64,000 bases of DNA from Tolypeutes matacus (Eukaryota > Chordata > Mammalia > Cingulata > Chlamyphoridae), in the NCBI GenBank assembly GCA_026826555.1, contig JAKSZT010053881.1:2523051-2587050 (forward strand). The letters are read 5' to 3'. Below, one piece after another: positions 44,883-57,410 of the stretch (position 1 is its first letter; every line of letters starts with the position of its first letter). A program made the translations under genes and the position numbers. The notes beneath the pieces were generated by a model that had not been told where the DNA came from, searched no databases, and worked only from the letters and a program-made list of their open reading frames with translations.

Positions 44883-47265
44883 CTAATGTCATAGAAACAA
44901 TATGCAGGTTATAAGATGTGGCAATTGAGCAACTTATAGTTTGGGGAAATTTGAGGAAAGTCCTTGAAAGGCAGCCCTGAGAAAGTTACTTATCTGGGAA
45001 TTTAAGTGCCACTCTGTGGTGTGTTGGTAAATGTTTAACCACTGGCTGTCTGTGGAAAAATCCCTGATTTATGGCATTTTCTGATTTCTGTGGTGTATAT
45101 ACTCCCACCAGGGCTGATTTCAGGCTACCAAGGTGATGTCACTGAACATGGAGTTGGGAATAGATTTGAACAATTTTGGCTTTCCTCAGCCAGTAGTGAG
45201 CTGACTCCAGCATACCACTATAATAAAAAACCAAGATAATTCTCACAATGTTAAAATGCAGTAATAATTTGCTGTTGGCTAATGCATTAGTAATTTTTTT
45301 CATTAAAGTCTAAAATTCTGCTGTGCCTTTATTTGAAAAATTTTGCATGTGTTTCCAAAGATAAGTTACAAGTTGTAATAATAACTTGGTTGAGCAATTT
45401 GAACTATGAGAAGGCCCGAAGGACAAGGACAAGGACAAGGACAAAATCTTATTCTTTGTGTTGCCAGTCCCTAATGTAGTTCCAGTCATACAGTGAATCA
45501 TCAATAAATGTTTAACTGAATGAATGAATAAGAATTAGCTAATAAAGTCAACTATAAAGGCCAAAATGGAGCTAGGAGGTCTGATTACACATTTTCTAGG
45601 ATAAAATAGGGAAGTAGACTTTTCTATAGCTTTAGACTTTTATTATTATTATTTCATTTTAACATTATTAAACCAGGGGTATGGTCATAATATAAGTGCA
45701 TAGAAATGGTTCCTACTGAGAAATTTATATTAATCTCCAAACTTAAAACAAGAAGAATATCAGTTATGAGGTAACTGAGAAGGAAATAAAATCCAACAAA
45801 TACCAACAACAAAAACAAAAAAGAAAGCCCCAGGAAAACAGAGGAAAGGCAAAAGAAGGGCATAAGGATGAGAAAACAAGGAGGGATAATCATAAGGGAC
45901 ATGAAATAAAAGTAGTTCAAATCCTTCATTTTACATATGAAGACCAGAAACATGTAAAATACTTAACCTTAGTTTCCTTGTCCGTATGGGATATTCCACT
46001 GACCTGACAGAGTTGTTATGAGGATTAGAGGAGCCAAGTGGAATTTACCTAGCATAATGCCTGGCAGAGTAAGCCCTCTGGTGGCCTGTAGTATCAATCC
46101 CCAGGTTTGACAGACAGTAGAGGAGGAGAGCCTAAAACCCAGGTCCCTGATTCGAAGTTTTCTGTTCTTTCCACTACCTCTCCAGCCTTCTTCAGATTGA
46201 GTTTATGAATAGGAGAAATGGGAGAACTGATTCAATCATAGAGAGAACTGGAGTGCAATTTCCTCACTGCTCCTATGTCTTTTGCACACCCCTCCCCCTT
46301 CTTTCTATAAGACAAATAAAAACCCTTGACAAACTTTCAGGGGAATGAGGATATTTCTGGAGTCAGACTATCATGCTGCTCTTCATTAAAGGTACATGGA
46401 TTCCCTAGGAGTGGAAGGATCCTTCCCTCCTCTGTTTTGGGGGTTATAATGGTGAATGCTTATTGAGATGAACTAGTGAAACACACTGGTTTAATGAAGC
46501 GGGATGTTTTGGGAGGAGAGGCAATCCAATAATAAGCAGCTAAAGGGAATGACAAGTCTGCTTTTTTGTTGATGGACAAAACACACAATAAGCATATATA
46601 TCATTTATTAGTAAGAAATAAATTCTTGGTACTACCAAGCTGGTTTAATCAATAAGAAAAAGAAAGAAATGTATGTAGTTTCAATTTTGTCAACATGTTA
46701 TAGGTAGAATTTGTTATAAAATCAAACTAACTTGCATTCATTTAAAACTCTTGGTTCATAGAATAATACCTGAAATAAGTTTTAAATAGTGTTCAATGGA
46801 TGTCTAAGGAAGGTTATTTTGTGCCCAATCACCAAAAACATAATAGCAAGCTTTGTGACAAGTTTCTTTTTTTAATGATGATGATGACATTTTCACTAAA
46901 ACTTTAGATAACTGATTATAAACACTGCAGCTGTTTAGGAATTTTCTAATATATGTATATGCACAAAAAATAAAATGTTGTATCTTTTTAAGAAGTGTAT
47001 AAAACATAAGCAGTAGAGTAAGCCAATTTAGGCCAATCATAACAATACATAATCAAAATGTCAAGATTTTCTGGAATTAGATCTTTTTTCTTATTTTTTA
47101 AAAAAATTTGGAATTAGATATTTTTTTTTTAAAAAGGTTTTCCTTCTTATCTATGATAGATGTTTTTATTCATGAAATTTATAATTAAAGCGACAGAATT
47201 AAAAAAATCATTGGTCACTGATAACAGTGCAAATATTGACATATATTCTAAAATTCAATACATAC
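44883..47265 (-). other. COL24A1: COL24A1 intron between C-propeptide exons
   Basis: A 2.4-kb intron, largely free of recognised transposons. It has a short (ggacaa)4 tandem at 45421-45444, an L2 3'-end-like scrap (about 45455-45530, tcatcaataaatgtttaact) and AT-rich sequence. Confidence 0.8.
45421..45444 (+). repeat. (ggacaa)4 microsatellite
   Basis: Four perfect copies of the hexamer, in a COL24A1 intron. A small simple repeat with no sign of function. Confidence 0.9.
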
Positions 47266-47375
47266 TTTTGTCACAGAAACAGGAGGTAAACATGTCTGGC
47301 CACCAGCACTGAAATTGCAGAAAACCTCAATGGCATCTGAAGAGCATCCGAGATTTGGATCAATCCAGTATTTTC
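47266..47375 (-). CDS. COL24A1: COL24A1 C-propeptide exon with Cys 3-5
   Basis: 110 bp with acceptor TTAATAG before 47375 and donor GTATGT-like (GTATG) after 47266. It completes the Gly codon split from the previous exon and encodes 36 residues: [19 protein letters not shown], then [17 protein letters not shown]. The motif YWIDPN-x-GC-x-x-DAI-x-VFCN is the most conserved part of fibrillar-collagen C-propeptides and includes part of the calcium site and interchain cysteines. It carries Cys 3, 4 and 5 of eight. Confidence 0.97.
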
Positions 47376-48274
47376 CTATTAATTTATAGTAAAACACAAA
47401 GTTGTTTAAATACCATTCTAAAATATATTTGAACTATCCTTACAAATTACCACACTGCTTTAGATAAACTTAATTATATTCTTACATATTTAAAAAACTT
47501 AGATTATAAATATATTTAGTGAATGAATGAAAACTGAAAGCATTAGGTAAAATTGATACTGAAATTACTGTTTTTTTCCTAATGGAATTTATCAATTTAA
47601 GGGCATTTCATAATATTAATCAAAGATGATAAAATGACTGAATCTATTGCTGGAAGGAATCTCAGAAAAATATAGTTAATCCCTTCATTCCACAGATCAG
47701 AAGGTGGGCTTATTTAAAGCGAATCAGCAACTTAAAGTGAATTGTTTAAAGTTACACAGTTAATAGAAGAGTTGAAGTTAATGTAGCGTATGTGTATATT
47801 TCAGTTCTACATCATTACAAATTTAGAATGAATATTTTTTAAAAATTAAAACAACTTTTTTAATCTAAGAAAAAATAAAATATCTTTATGGGTAATACTG
47901 ATATTAAAAACAGAAATACTAAAGAATTTTTTGTTTTCAGAAAGAAAAGTATAAAATTAAGCGGTTATCATTTTTGTGCCTTCTTCTTCAGATTTGTTAG
48001 TGGGAGTTGAGAAGGGAGGAAAAAGATGGAAGTTCCTACAGCTAGTAAAAGCCTGCCAATCTTTGCCTCCACCGAACCCAGGAGAATAAAATGGGGTCTA
48101 AAGTCAGATAGGAAATCCTCATACTGAAAAACATTGAGCTAGCATCCTAAATCCAGAATAACAGATTTGGAATATGGAAAGAGTATCTTATTCCAAATGC
48201 AAAGGTTAGGGATTTTTGCATGAGGCAGTACCGCTTTCTTGTAAAAAGTTAAGAAAATCAGGCAATTTTTTTTC

Positions 48275-48545
48275 CTTTTAAAATACTTTATTGAAGTATA
48301 CCTTTCATTCATGAACATACATAAACAATAACTTATAGTACAAGTTGTGAACTTATAAAATAAACATGCATAACATCATATAGGGGTCCCATACATCACC
48401 CTACCACCAACACCTTGCATTGTTGTGAAACATTTGTTATAAACTATGCAAAAGCATCGTCAAGCTATTATTACCTATAGTCCATATTCTATATTTGGTG
48501 TTTTTTCTCCCCAACCCACCCTATTACTTTTAATATATTTTTATT
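48275..48545 (-). mobile_element. L1 3' UTR, antisense
   Basis: The reverse complement of an armadillo L1 3' UTR, parallel to 23795-24025: 'tactttattgaagtatacct', 'ttcatgaacatacataaaca' and 'ccttgcattgttgtgaaaca'. Confidence 0.7.
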
Positions 48546-48779
48546 ACAGAGGATGTGAACTTACAGGCAATTTTTGTCAAACATCATTTTCTACAATAAG
48601 TAGAGATCCTTGTCCAGTCCACACTCACCCCATAACAAAGATTATTCTAGTTCATCCTAGGCTTCCTCTAGTTCATCATTTTAGATTTCCAAAATGTCCT
48701 CGACTACTATCTACTAATCCTTAAAAATGCATACTTGCATTTTTTGGCAGCTCAGAGTATAGGGACCTGTCCTTTACTG

Positions 48780-48950
48780 CAGTGGTTCTCAAAGTTTAGC
48801 ATGCACCAGAATCATCTATTAAAACACACATTGCTGGGTCATAACACTTAGAGTTGCTGATTCATTAGGGCTGGGGTGGGATCTGAGAATCTGCCTTTCT
48901 AACACAAGTCCACTGATTCTAGTCCTGGGACCATACTTGGAGAACTACTG
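48780..48950 (+). mobile_element. MER5-like hAT element
   Basis: Inverted termini CAGTGGTTCTCAAAGTTT (48780 onward) and GGAGAACTACTG (to 48950), with 'agagttgctgattcattagg' and 'ggtgggatctgagaatctgc' between them. This is the typical order of MER5A. Ancient and non-autonomous. Confidence 0.75.
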
Positions 48951-51042
48951 ATCTTCTGAAATAGGGAAGAAAGGTAGTAAAGGAGTGCCTCCCCTCCTAG
49001 TCCTTTATCCATTTCCTCAGATTTTTGAACATTTCATAAAACTTTTAGAAATTACAGCTGGATTTTTCTCAAGGATCCAATGTAGGCTTCATCTAATGGG
49101 GTAAACACATATCATCACTCACCATCTCTTCTCTTCCAAGAGTTAATAATACATTCTTTATAAAAGGTTTCCCATCAAGCAAAGCATATGGGGTGGAATG
49201 CTTTGAATTTGGGCTTTATGTTGTACAATGGTCAACTAATAGAGGCTTCATAATTTCTTTCAGGTATGCTGAGATATAAGGTCTTATATCATCATACATC
49301 TTTTGTGAGCCTAAATATTCTAACTCCAAACTGGCTCTTCCCTAAGGCCACTGCTTCTCTTGTAGCCTTTCAAGTTCTGCCATAGCCTCCATGATAATAT
49401 GTCTGAAAGGGGGTGAGGTATCTTTCTTGCTCCTCTTTGCCAACTGCAGACCATTATCCCCACTTTCTCCCTAAAAGTACTTACTCCATGTTGAAATTAA
49501 TTGTCATTACCCTCTAACACCTATCAATAACCTCTAATTGTTACAATCATAGACTTTTATTCCTTGAAGATTTTAGCTAGTTGGTTATCACTTTTAGAAA
49601 ATCTGTTTATGACCCAATTCTTTGTAATTTTAAATCCATCAGGATGATCTGTGAAATCCCAGGCATTTTTTTTTCCTATGAGTATGTATATATTTTTAAG
49701 GACAATTAAAAAAGTAAACTCAATTCTTAATTTCTTAAACAGTGAAATAAACATCTAGTACAATTTCAATTGCCTAGGACCAGTGATGAAAGTATTTTGG
49801 GGCCTGACTACCTTTCTTTTTTTTTTTTTTTTTTTTTCTGGGAGAATCTACATTTTTTTTTTAATTAGAGAAATTGTGGCTTTACCAAAAAATCTGGTAC
49901 CCCACAATCTATACCACTTAGCTATTTCCCCTTTAAGTAAAGCAGACTTTAAACTAGATTTCATAGTGATCTGTATATCTCACAACATCTTTGTTCCTTT
50001 CAATTCTATAGTCACATTTTTCTACGCTTAAATATGGGAAAGAATCAAGCTTGGAATTATAGGCTACTACAACTAAATATTATTTTAGTTTTTATAGTAA
50101 TCTATGGCAGGATAAAGCTATAGAAGTTAAGAATTTTATTAATATAAGTAAAATTAATGTTTTCATTGTTTTCTAGAATGGAAACAGATATTTTTGGATA
50201 CCTATGTGTATGCATAGAAAATATAGATCCCTCTTTACCCTACAGAATGACATAATATAGTTTTTTCAAACCAGCAGGTGTGTCATCATGTTAAAACTGG
50301 AACTTTTAGCAAAAAATGGTAACTACTAATATTGATTGTATAGCTGATGATAGACCAAATAGATATTAAAATTAAATAACATATTGTTCCAGACAGGATT
50401 TCCCTCCTTAATTGATGACAGCTCCATTTGGTTTAAAACCCTTCCTTGCTAGTTCTACTCTAAATTCATTTTTGTACCTCTGATTAATGAACTTGGAGTA
50501 TTTGTGTAGGTGATAAGAAATTTACAAGAATGACAAACCATTCCATCTTCATGGTTAATGATTCTAAAATGGGGCATTTAAAATCCATTTCATGAAACTG
50601 TACTTTTAGAGGGAGTGTGGTAGAGATCTGTGATGACTTTTTTCATGTTGCCAATCGTGGTGGTTCTAGATTCACAAGTTCTAACAGGTGCTCCTGTCTC
50701 ACTGTCAACCTAAAAGTTAGCCCCATTTATTTTATTTTTTAACACAAATGTGCTACATTCTACTAAGTGTAAGTAAATAATATGGGTAGGAGTGGGGTAG
50801 AAAAAGTTAGGGTTCACTGTGGCTATGTAGAAGACCTTTGTAATGTGAACCCTTGAAAAAAGACTTTGACATCAGAAGTGTGTCTCCCTTTAAGAGTATT
50901 TTGTTCTTAATAACATTAAAATGCTATCTGCCAGGGCTTTATAAAAACGATTGGAATTGGGATGAATCCATTGTAAATCTCAAACATACTGAAATGATGA
51001 AATGGGATTAGACATTATAATTTGAGGAAATGAAGAACTTAC

Positions 51043-51211
51043 CATCTGATACTTTGTGTTCACAGTTAAGCAAGTCTTTGCAGATTCGTGCTGGGTTATC
51101 TCGTGTGCCAAGAGGATTTTTGATGCTGTGCAGTAAATTGCTAAGGTAGTTCAGAGTTTTGAATATCTCTTTACTGTGGTCGAGTAAAGTCACTTCAGTA
51201 TTCTGGTAGCT
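51043..51211 (-). CDS. COL24A1: COL24A1 exon, start of C-propeptide (Cys 1-2)
   Basis: 169 bp with acceptor TTTGGCAG before 51211 and donor GTAAGT after 51043. It begins SYQNTEVTLLDHSKEIFKTL, contains NLLHSIKNPLGTRDNPARIC and ends NCEHKVSD plus one base of Gly. The heptad-like EIFKTLNYLSNLLHSIK is the coiled-coil/petal stalk that nucleates trimers. The sequence NPARICKDLLNC holds the first two conserved cysteines. The open frame runs on into intron at both ends, but the splice sites and homology define these limits. Confidence 0.97.
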
Positions 51212-51789
51212 CTGCCAAATCATCATAAGCATAATATTAGCAGAAAAGCATAGAACAGTCATCCCAAGTATGTGACCCTATTTAGTAACACGGGTCAAGG
51301 CAGAAGAAGAACATGCAGAGTTGTGTATAGAGTTGGGAGAAGGATGTAAAACACAATTTATATTTAAATATAAGCATAGTTTTCAAGGTCACATAAAATT
51401 TAAGAATTACTATGTTTACTGTAAATATTTTTTTAAAATTCTACTTTGAAAAATAGAGTTTAAAGAAGAAAAATATTAGTGATGACTGATAGCTCCCATT
51501 TTAAGGAACGTGGTTAACTTCATTTAACTATTTTCTTCTGTAGTACCATATTCCTTACAAATAAATCCTTTAATAATATTACATTAAAAATATTTTCCTT
51601 AAAAATATCCTATGCATACATTTCTGTTTAATTGTATTAAAATAGCTTAACTTTGTCCTTGAAATGGTTTTATCTTTTCAATCTCTTTTAAATACAGCCT
51701 TTAAAATAAAGCCACAATTTTTGTCTCCAAATTTTTTCTGTTTATTTGTACATTTAGAGTGCCAATATAAATAAAGCCAAATATATTAC

Positions 51790-51855
51790 CTCCATCTGTA
51801 AGGCAGTATTTGATTCAATCAAGGCTTGAATAGCAGCATTGATATCTATTTGTTT
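51790..51855 (-). CDS. COL24A1: COL24A1 exon, telopeptide/propeptide linker
   Basis: 66 bp, 22 whole codons, with acceptor TTTTACACAG before 51855 and donor GTAATA after 51790. It encodes KQIDINAAIQALIESNTALQ followed by ME. This is the non-collagenous region directly after the last Gly-X-Y triplet, at the junction where the C-terminal propeptide begins. The join to the 59803-59829 exon is in phase (GPR then KQID). It agrees with the human protein as I recall it. Confidence 0.95.
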
Positions 51856-53319
51856 CTGTGTAAAACAAAACCATTTGAGATCAGCAATAAAATCAATACT
51901 GAATGCTCTGAAGTAAAAGCTGTAAATTCTGAAAACACTGCTGTTAAGGTATACTAGACTTATTATTTGAAGGGGGTTTGCAACTCTATGGTTAGACAGA
52001 TCTTGCAAATATTGCCTGGGTATCTGAAAGGACAGTATGCTGCCTTCATCCAAATTTCAAAGGTCTCCTAATTAAAATAGGACCAAAGTCTACAGCCTTC
52101 AAATGAAAAACTATTTGTTTCTGCTGTATGAAAACACATACACAAAGTTACTCAAATGAAAGAAGAATGAAATATGATTCTTTCAGTTAATAAATTATAG
52201 AGTGAAGAATAAATAACTGTAATAATCTTTAACAGTTACATTCTTGGAAGGAAAACAGAGTGAAATACTACTGTCCTGAGGTAGTGACCACATTAGTTTA
52301 ATCTGATACTTCTGCGGTCTTAAAAACAATTTCTTTAGTCGGAAAATGTACCATTAGTCCCCAAAGAAATAATACAGCAAGAATCTAATCTTCTCTTGCA
52401 TTTAATAAAAGATATTTTTAGAGAGGAACTCAGCACAATCATTACTAAAAGTCTTTTTGTAAAATTTAAAAAATATAAAAGCTTGGAAACTAAGAAGCAT
52501 GAGTTGGCAGGAGTTCTGGGAATAGAATCTGTGTAAGTTAACCAAACAATCTAATTTCTTTCAGGATGATTGTGCTGCTAAGATATCTTTTTACTTGGAG
52601 GTCCATATAAAAGAAACTGTTTACAACAGATCTTTCATAATTTATGGTTAGTAATTTGAAAAACTAGTTAAAATGATGGAACAATCAGTAAAATGCACTA
52701 TTTCTGCCTCAACATGTGGTTTTCATATTGGAAAAGCATTGGTTCATTCTGCATATGTATATTGCCAAATACTGTGATAAATGTTGAGGATACAACAGTA
52801 AGGAAAAAATAAACTTGCTCTTGTAGTGCTTAAGTTTAGAGGGGAGATAGGCATTAATCAAATAATCTCAAAAACACATAATTACAAATTGTGATGTACT
52901 ATGCAAGAAAAGAGCATAAAACTATGAGAGAAATTAGTCTGGAAGACATAAGAGGTTGGAAGATATAGGTCAAGGAAGGCTTCCCTGAGATAGTGACATT
53001 TGAGGTGAGAATTTAAGTACAATAAGAAGGAGAAGGGGTAGGAGAGCTTTCCAAGTAAAGGTGTTAACCTGCAACAAAGGTCATCAGGCAGAAGGGAACA
53101 TGGCTTATTGAAAAAGCAAAAAAAGGTTAGCTAAAATGTGCTCTGCAATTTAAATAATTCTGACCCTCATGCTTGTGTGAACGGGCAGATTTTGGGCATG
53201 GACCACATAAAGATATTAACATTAAACACAGGAAACTGAATTAAGTAAAAAACAATAGCTGCCTTAAAATTTTCCAGTTGGGATTAAAAGCTTTAATTTT
53301 AGAAAACCTAGCATAGCAG

Positions 53320-54360
53320 TTCTCAGACATTTCAGACCCAGAACTCTTTTGCACTTACCTAAAGAGCTTTTGCTTATATAAATTATAACTTTTGATATTT
53401 ACCATATTAGAAATTATAATATAAATTTAAAAACTATTTGTTAGTTCCTTAAAAATAGCAATACACTTATTAATGTCAATATATAACTCTATTTTCCAAA
53501 ACAAAAAAAAATTAATGGGAAGAGTGGCATTGTTTTACACTTTTGCAAATATCTTTAATGTCTGGATTAATAGAAGCTAGTTGGTTTCTTACATTTGTTC
53601 TGTATTCAATATGTTGATATGTTACTTCAGTTGAAATATATAAGGAAAATCTGGTCTCACAGAAATATATAGTTGGAAAAAGTGAAGTATTAAATAGCCT
53701 TTACAGATAATTGTGGGATTCTTCTTTGATACCACACTAAAACTTGACAAGTGGTAGTTTCTTAAAGGTTAGTTGCAATGTGGAATTTGAAACTATAGCA
53801 ATGAACTTTTTGTACTTTTTAATATAAAAATCTAATAGTCTATTTTGAACTATGAAAGGATCTTTTCTTTTACCTATGCAGGATTTTGTTAACACCAACC
53901 ACTGATCATATGGAAAATATTTCGTAGAATTACGTAGATCTCTCAAATACTGACACGTTTCTTTATATAATGTCAAATAATTACATTTGTTAACATCACT
54001 ACTAATATCATCAGAAAAGTCCAAGCACTGGGAACCTGTCAAACAGAGTAGTAGAAGTTTTCCCACAATCTTATTTTTGCTTGAAAGCTTGCATTTTATC
54101 AAAGGGATTAAATTTTATCAGTTGTTTTCCTTAAAGTGACAGATTATTGTCATTCATTTTCAAGAAAATATCTGCCAAATACTCAAGTTTGAAGAACATT
54201 GTTAGTCTGTCAAATGAAAATGGTGTTCCATGATAAAAGCAGCTAGTTGATTGCCAGTCCAACAATTGTCCAAGTGTTGTTACTTGAGGCAACCATTGTA
54301 TTTCAACATGCGGCAGAAGGGCTTTATGAATTCTTCCATTTCATCACTCAGAATATTAAG
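53320..54360 (-). mobile_element. hAT-Charlie-type transposase fossil
   Basis: On the minus strand the frame 54102-53737 encodes fragments typical of the C-terminal half of Charlie-family hAT transposases: 'CLDFSDDISSDVNKC', 'TCQYLRDLRNSTKYFP', 'KDPFIVQNRLLDFYIKKY' and 'STLQLTFKKLPLVKF'. Sequence further towards 53320 (cagttctcagacatttcaga on the plus strand) resembles the terminal non-coding part. It is decayed and not a gene. Family assignment is from memory of hAT-derived proteins such as ZBED5-like domains. Confidence 0.65.
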
Positions 54361-56195
54361 AAGATGTATTCTCAGGTTAGAGATTTATGAGACAGTGAAA
54401 ATGGAAGAGTAAGATACTCCTCATCTCTTCCCCCCCAAAAATTCTCTCCTCCATAAAAGAAATGAGAATACTGGCAGAAACTGTCACAATCAACTTTTCT
54501 CAGAACTCTGAAAATTAACAAAATTCTTGCAGCAACCAGAGGAGTGTTTATTCAAGAGAAACAGCTGAATCTCAGAGGGGCAAGTTTTGTGTAGTTTTAA
54601 CGTGCTGTACCCATATCACCTCTCTCCAGCTCTGTGGTAGCTTTTTAAAACCAAAGTCTGCAATCACAGTGAGAACCAGCAGCTTGATAGCCACAGGAAG
54701 GAGCAGATGGGGTTGAAGCTCCTTTCAAAATCTCATATCCTGAACTGTCTGGTGGTTCCCTAAAAGACACTGTTTGCAAGACTGCCTTTATTTGACCTGA
54801 ATTGGAGCTCATCTAGTGCAAAAGTCTTTTCCCTAGATTTGTTTGTTAAAAATACATTTAGAAGCAATTGCTTAACTTCATGGCTGTCTGACACAGTGCA
54901 TAACAGTTGGGGCAAACAATAGGCTAACCAAAAAGTTTACAAGGAAAAGCTGGGGAATGTAATGTCCATAGAGACTCTGAAAGCCCTGGCATTCCTGGGA
55001 ATCTAGAAGGCCATGTACATTCATAGAATTGTGTGAATGCTCAGGAAAAAACCGAGAAGGCCCTAAGCTCTCACCTCTGGCTAGTGTTGAGGGTTTGCAT
55101 AAGCAGGAAGCAAGGTGGAGTTGTTAATGACCTGGCTAAGTGTTGAACGTGTGCTTCAACACTCAAACACAACTGGGAGACTTGTTGGTTTGGGCATTTA
55201 AGGAAATCTCCATCCAATCATTAGCTGGCCACTAAACTAAATGAGCAGAGACTTCAGTGGCTACACATGATAAAGAATAGAAACTTTACAGAATTTGGAA
55301 AAGTCACTAAACAAACAAACAACAACAAATCCTGGAGAGCGAGGGCACAACCTGATTTCAGAGTTGCCACATTGTATCATCTAAAATGTCCAGTTTTTAA
55401 CAAAAAAATTATGGGATATATAAAGAAACAAAAATACAGGCCCATATACAGGAAAGAAAAGCAATCAGTAGAAACCATCCCTGAAGAAGCCCAGATGTTA
55501 AACTTAATAGACAAACTTTAAATCAACTATTTTAGATTTGTTCAAAGAACTAAAGGAAAGTATGAGAAGGATATCTCATCAAATATATAAAATCAATAAA
55601 GAGATAGAAATTATAAAAAAGTACCAAATAGAAATTCTGGAGTTAAAAAGTACAATAACTGAAATGAAAATTCACTAAAGAGGCCCAACAGATTTCAGTA
55701 GGTAGATGGAAAAATTAGGGAAACTTGAAGATAGGTCAATTGAGATTATCCATTTTGAGGAACAGAAAGAAAAAAGAGAGAAGAAAAATGAACAGAGACT
55801 CTAAGACACCATTAAGCATACCCACATATGCATAATGGGAATCCCAGAGGGGGAGGAGAGAGGAAAAAGGACATAAAGAATATATGAGGGAATAATAACT
55901 AAAATCTTTCCAAATTTGATGAAAAACATTAATCTACATATCCAAGAAGCTCAATGAAAATCCGTAGATACATCATAATCAAACTGTTGAAAGCCAAAGA
56001 CAAGAGAGAAGCCTGAAAGTAGCAAGAGAGAAGCAACTCATCAGGTACAAAGAATCTTGAATAAAATTAAAAGCTGATTAAAAAAAAAAATCAGAAACCA
56101 TGAAGGCTATATATGTAGAAAGGATAACATATTTAAAAATCTGAAAGAAAAGCCTATCAATTAGTAATTCTATATCCAGCAAAACTATCCTTCAA

Positions 56196-56275
56196 AAATG
56201 AAGGAAAGGTAACATATATGTAATCTAAGTATCTTTAAAAAAAAATTGAAAATTAAAAAAAGAAATGAAGGAAAG
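56196..56275 (+). mobile_element. Tail-only copy of the 26.8-kb retroelement family
   Basis: A 54-bp insert (56209-56262) carrying only the final bases of the element (gtaacatatatgtaatctaa, then gtatcttt and an A-rich tail). It is flanked by identical 13-bp duplications aaatgaaggaaag at 56196-56208 and 56263-56275. It sits in the HAL1-like element. Confidence 0.8.
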
Positions 56276-56495
56276 AGAGTGGGTGTGGTTCAAGTGGTTG
56301 AGCATCTGCTTCCCACATGGGAAGTCCCAGGTTTGGCTCCTGGTGCCTCCTAAAAATAAACAAACAAAGAAACAAGCAACAAGCAAACAAGTGAAAGAAC
56401 CAACACAGGGGAGCCAATGTGGCTCAGTGGTTGAATGCCGGCTTCCCACTTATGAGGTCCCAGGTTCAATCCTCAGCCCCAGTACCTAAAAAAAG
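56276..56495 (+). mobile_element. Dimeric DAS SINE
   Basis: Two tRNA-like heads (gtggttcaagtggttgag with ggtttggctcctgg; tggctcagtggttgaat with ggttcaatcctcag), a CAAA-rich linker and a short A tail. It lies directly against the preceding 54-bp insertion, so two independent insertions hit almost the same A-rich target. Confidence 0.85.
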
Positions 56496-56958
56496 GAAAA
56501 ATCAAGACATTTGCAGGTAAACAAAAGCTGAAAGAATTTGTCACTAGCAAACCTGCCCTACAAGAAGTACTAAAGAGAGTTCTCAGGAAATGAAAGGACT
56601 CTAGGCAGTAACCTGAATCCATATTAAGAAATAAAAAGCACCGGTAAAAATAACTCTATATGTAAATATAAAAGAAAGTATAAGTGTATATGTAAATATT
56701 TCTCCTAGTTTACCTGCATAAAGTAATAATTATAAATCTGTGATGATAGACATACAATGTATAAACATGTAATTTGTATCAAATAACAGATCAAAGAAAG
56801 AGGGAGGGTTTTTAGGCCATTATTTGGTATACTATTGTAAATAAATTGGTATTAATATGAATTAGATTGTTATAAATTGTTAATTGTAATCATTAAGAAA
56901 ACCACTAAGAAAATAATTCAAGGTTAAGAGATTTAGTAAAAGAAATAATGTTTACTTC

Positions 56959-57007
56959 TTCATCTAGGATATTCTTTTTTTTTTTTTTTTTCATCTAGGA
57001 TATTCTT
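56959..57007 (+). repeat. Poly(T) block between perfect 18-bp direct repeats
   Basis: ttcatctaggatattctt occurs at 56959-56976 and 56990-57007, with 13 T between the copies and nothing else. This is the structure expected from a retroposition event that copied only a poly(A) tail (antisense here). Confidence 0.85.
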
Positions 57008-57234
57008 AAGTGAAATGGGCATGTGTTTTTCCTGAGTGTGTGTCAGTGAAGAATACAATGATTATTAGTAGATTAGAAGTGTAGAGTTTTGTATTTGATT
57101 TGTGCTAAGGTACCAGCAGTTTTAACCACCATCACCGCAAATGTCAACTCAATGAAAAAGGCCAAAAAGTCCTAATGTTATTATGAAAATAGTTTTTTTT
57201 TTAAGATTTATTGATTTATTTTTTCTCCTCTATA

Positions 57235-57395
57235 TTAGAGGTCGTCAAACTTTTATGATCTTGAGCCACAAAAGAAACACATTTTAAAATTATAACAAGG
57301 TTCACATATATACACCTTTATTTAACTTTAAAAGCTTTCACAAAACCGTATTTACCCTTACTACTATTGAGATACTAATTTTTCTTTTTTTTTGC
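57235..57395 (+). mobile_element. Possible hAT-type MER fragment
   Basis: 'agaggtcgtcaaacttttatg', 'cttgagccacaaaagaaaca' and 'actactattgagatactaat' resemble an old DNA-transposon family, but only one terminus is visible. Confidence 0.4.
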
Positions 57396-57410
57396 TTTTT
57401 GTTTATTTTT

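Larger units (their letters stand above)
47376..51042 (-). other. COL24A1: COL24A1 intron
   Basis: A 3.7-kb intron. It contains an antisense L1 3' UTR (48275-48545), a MER5-like hAT element (48780-48950) and an expanded T-run at about 49808-49828. The rest is unassigned AT-rich sequence. Confidence 0.8.
54370..56805 (+). mobile_element. HAL1-like LINE (ORF1 only), interrupted
   Basis: Sense-strand element with a 5' region (about 54370-55260), then an ORF1-like region (about 55260-56180: 'cctgatttcagagttgccac', 'gaagaagcccagatgttaaac', 'gggaatcccagagggggagg') and a 3' region resuming after insertions (56498-56805, 'gaaagaatttgtcactagca'). No ORF2 endonuclease or RT sequence follows, which is the defining feature of HAL1 'half-L1' elements. 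Frames are broken. Confidence 0.65.
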
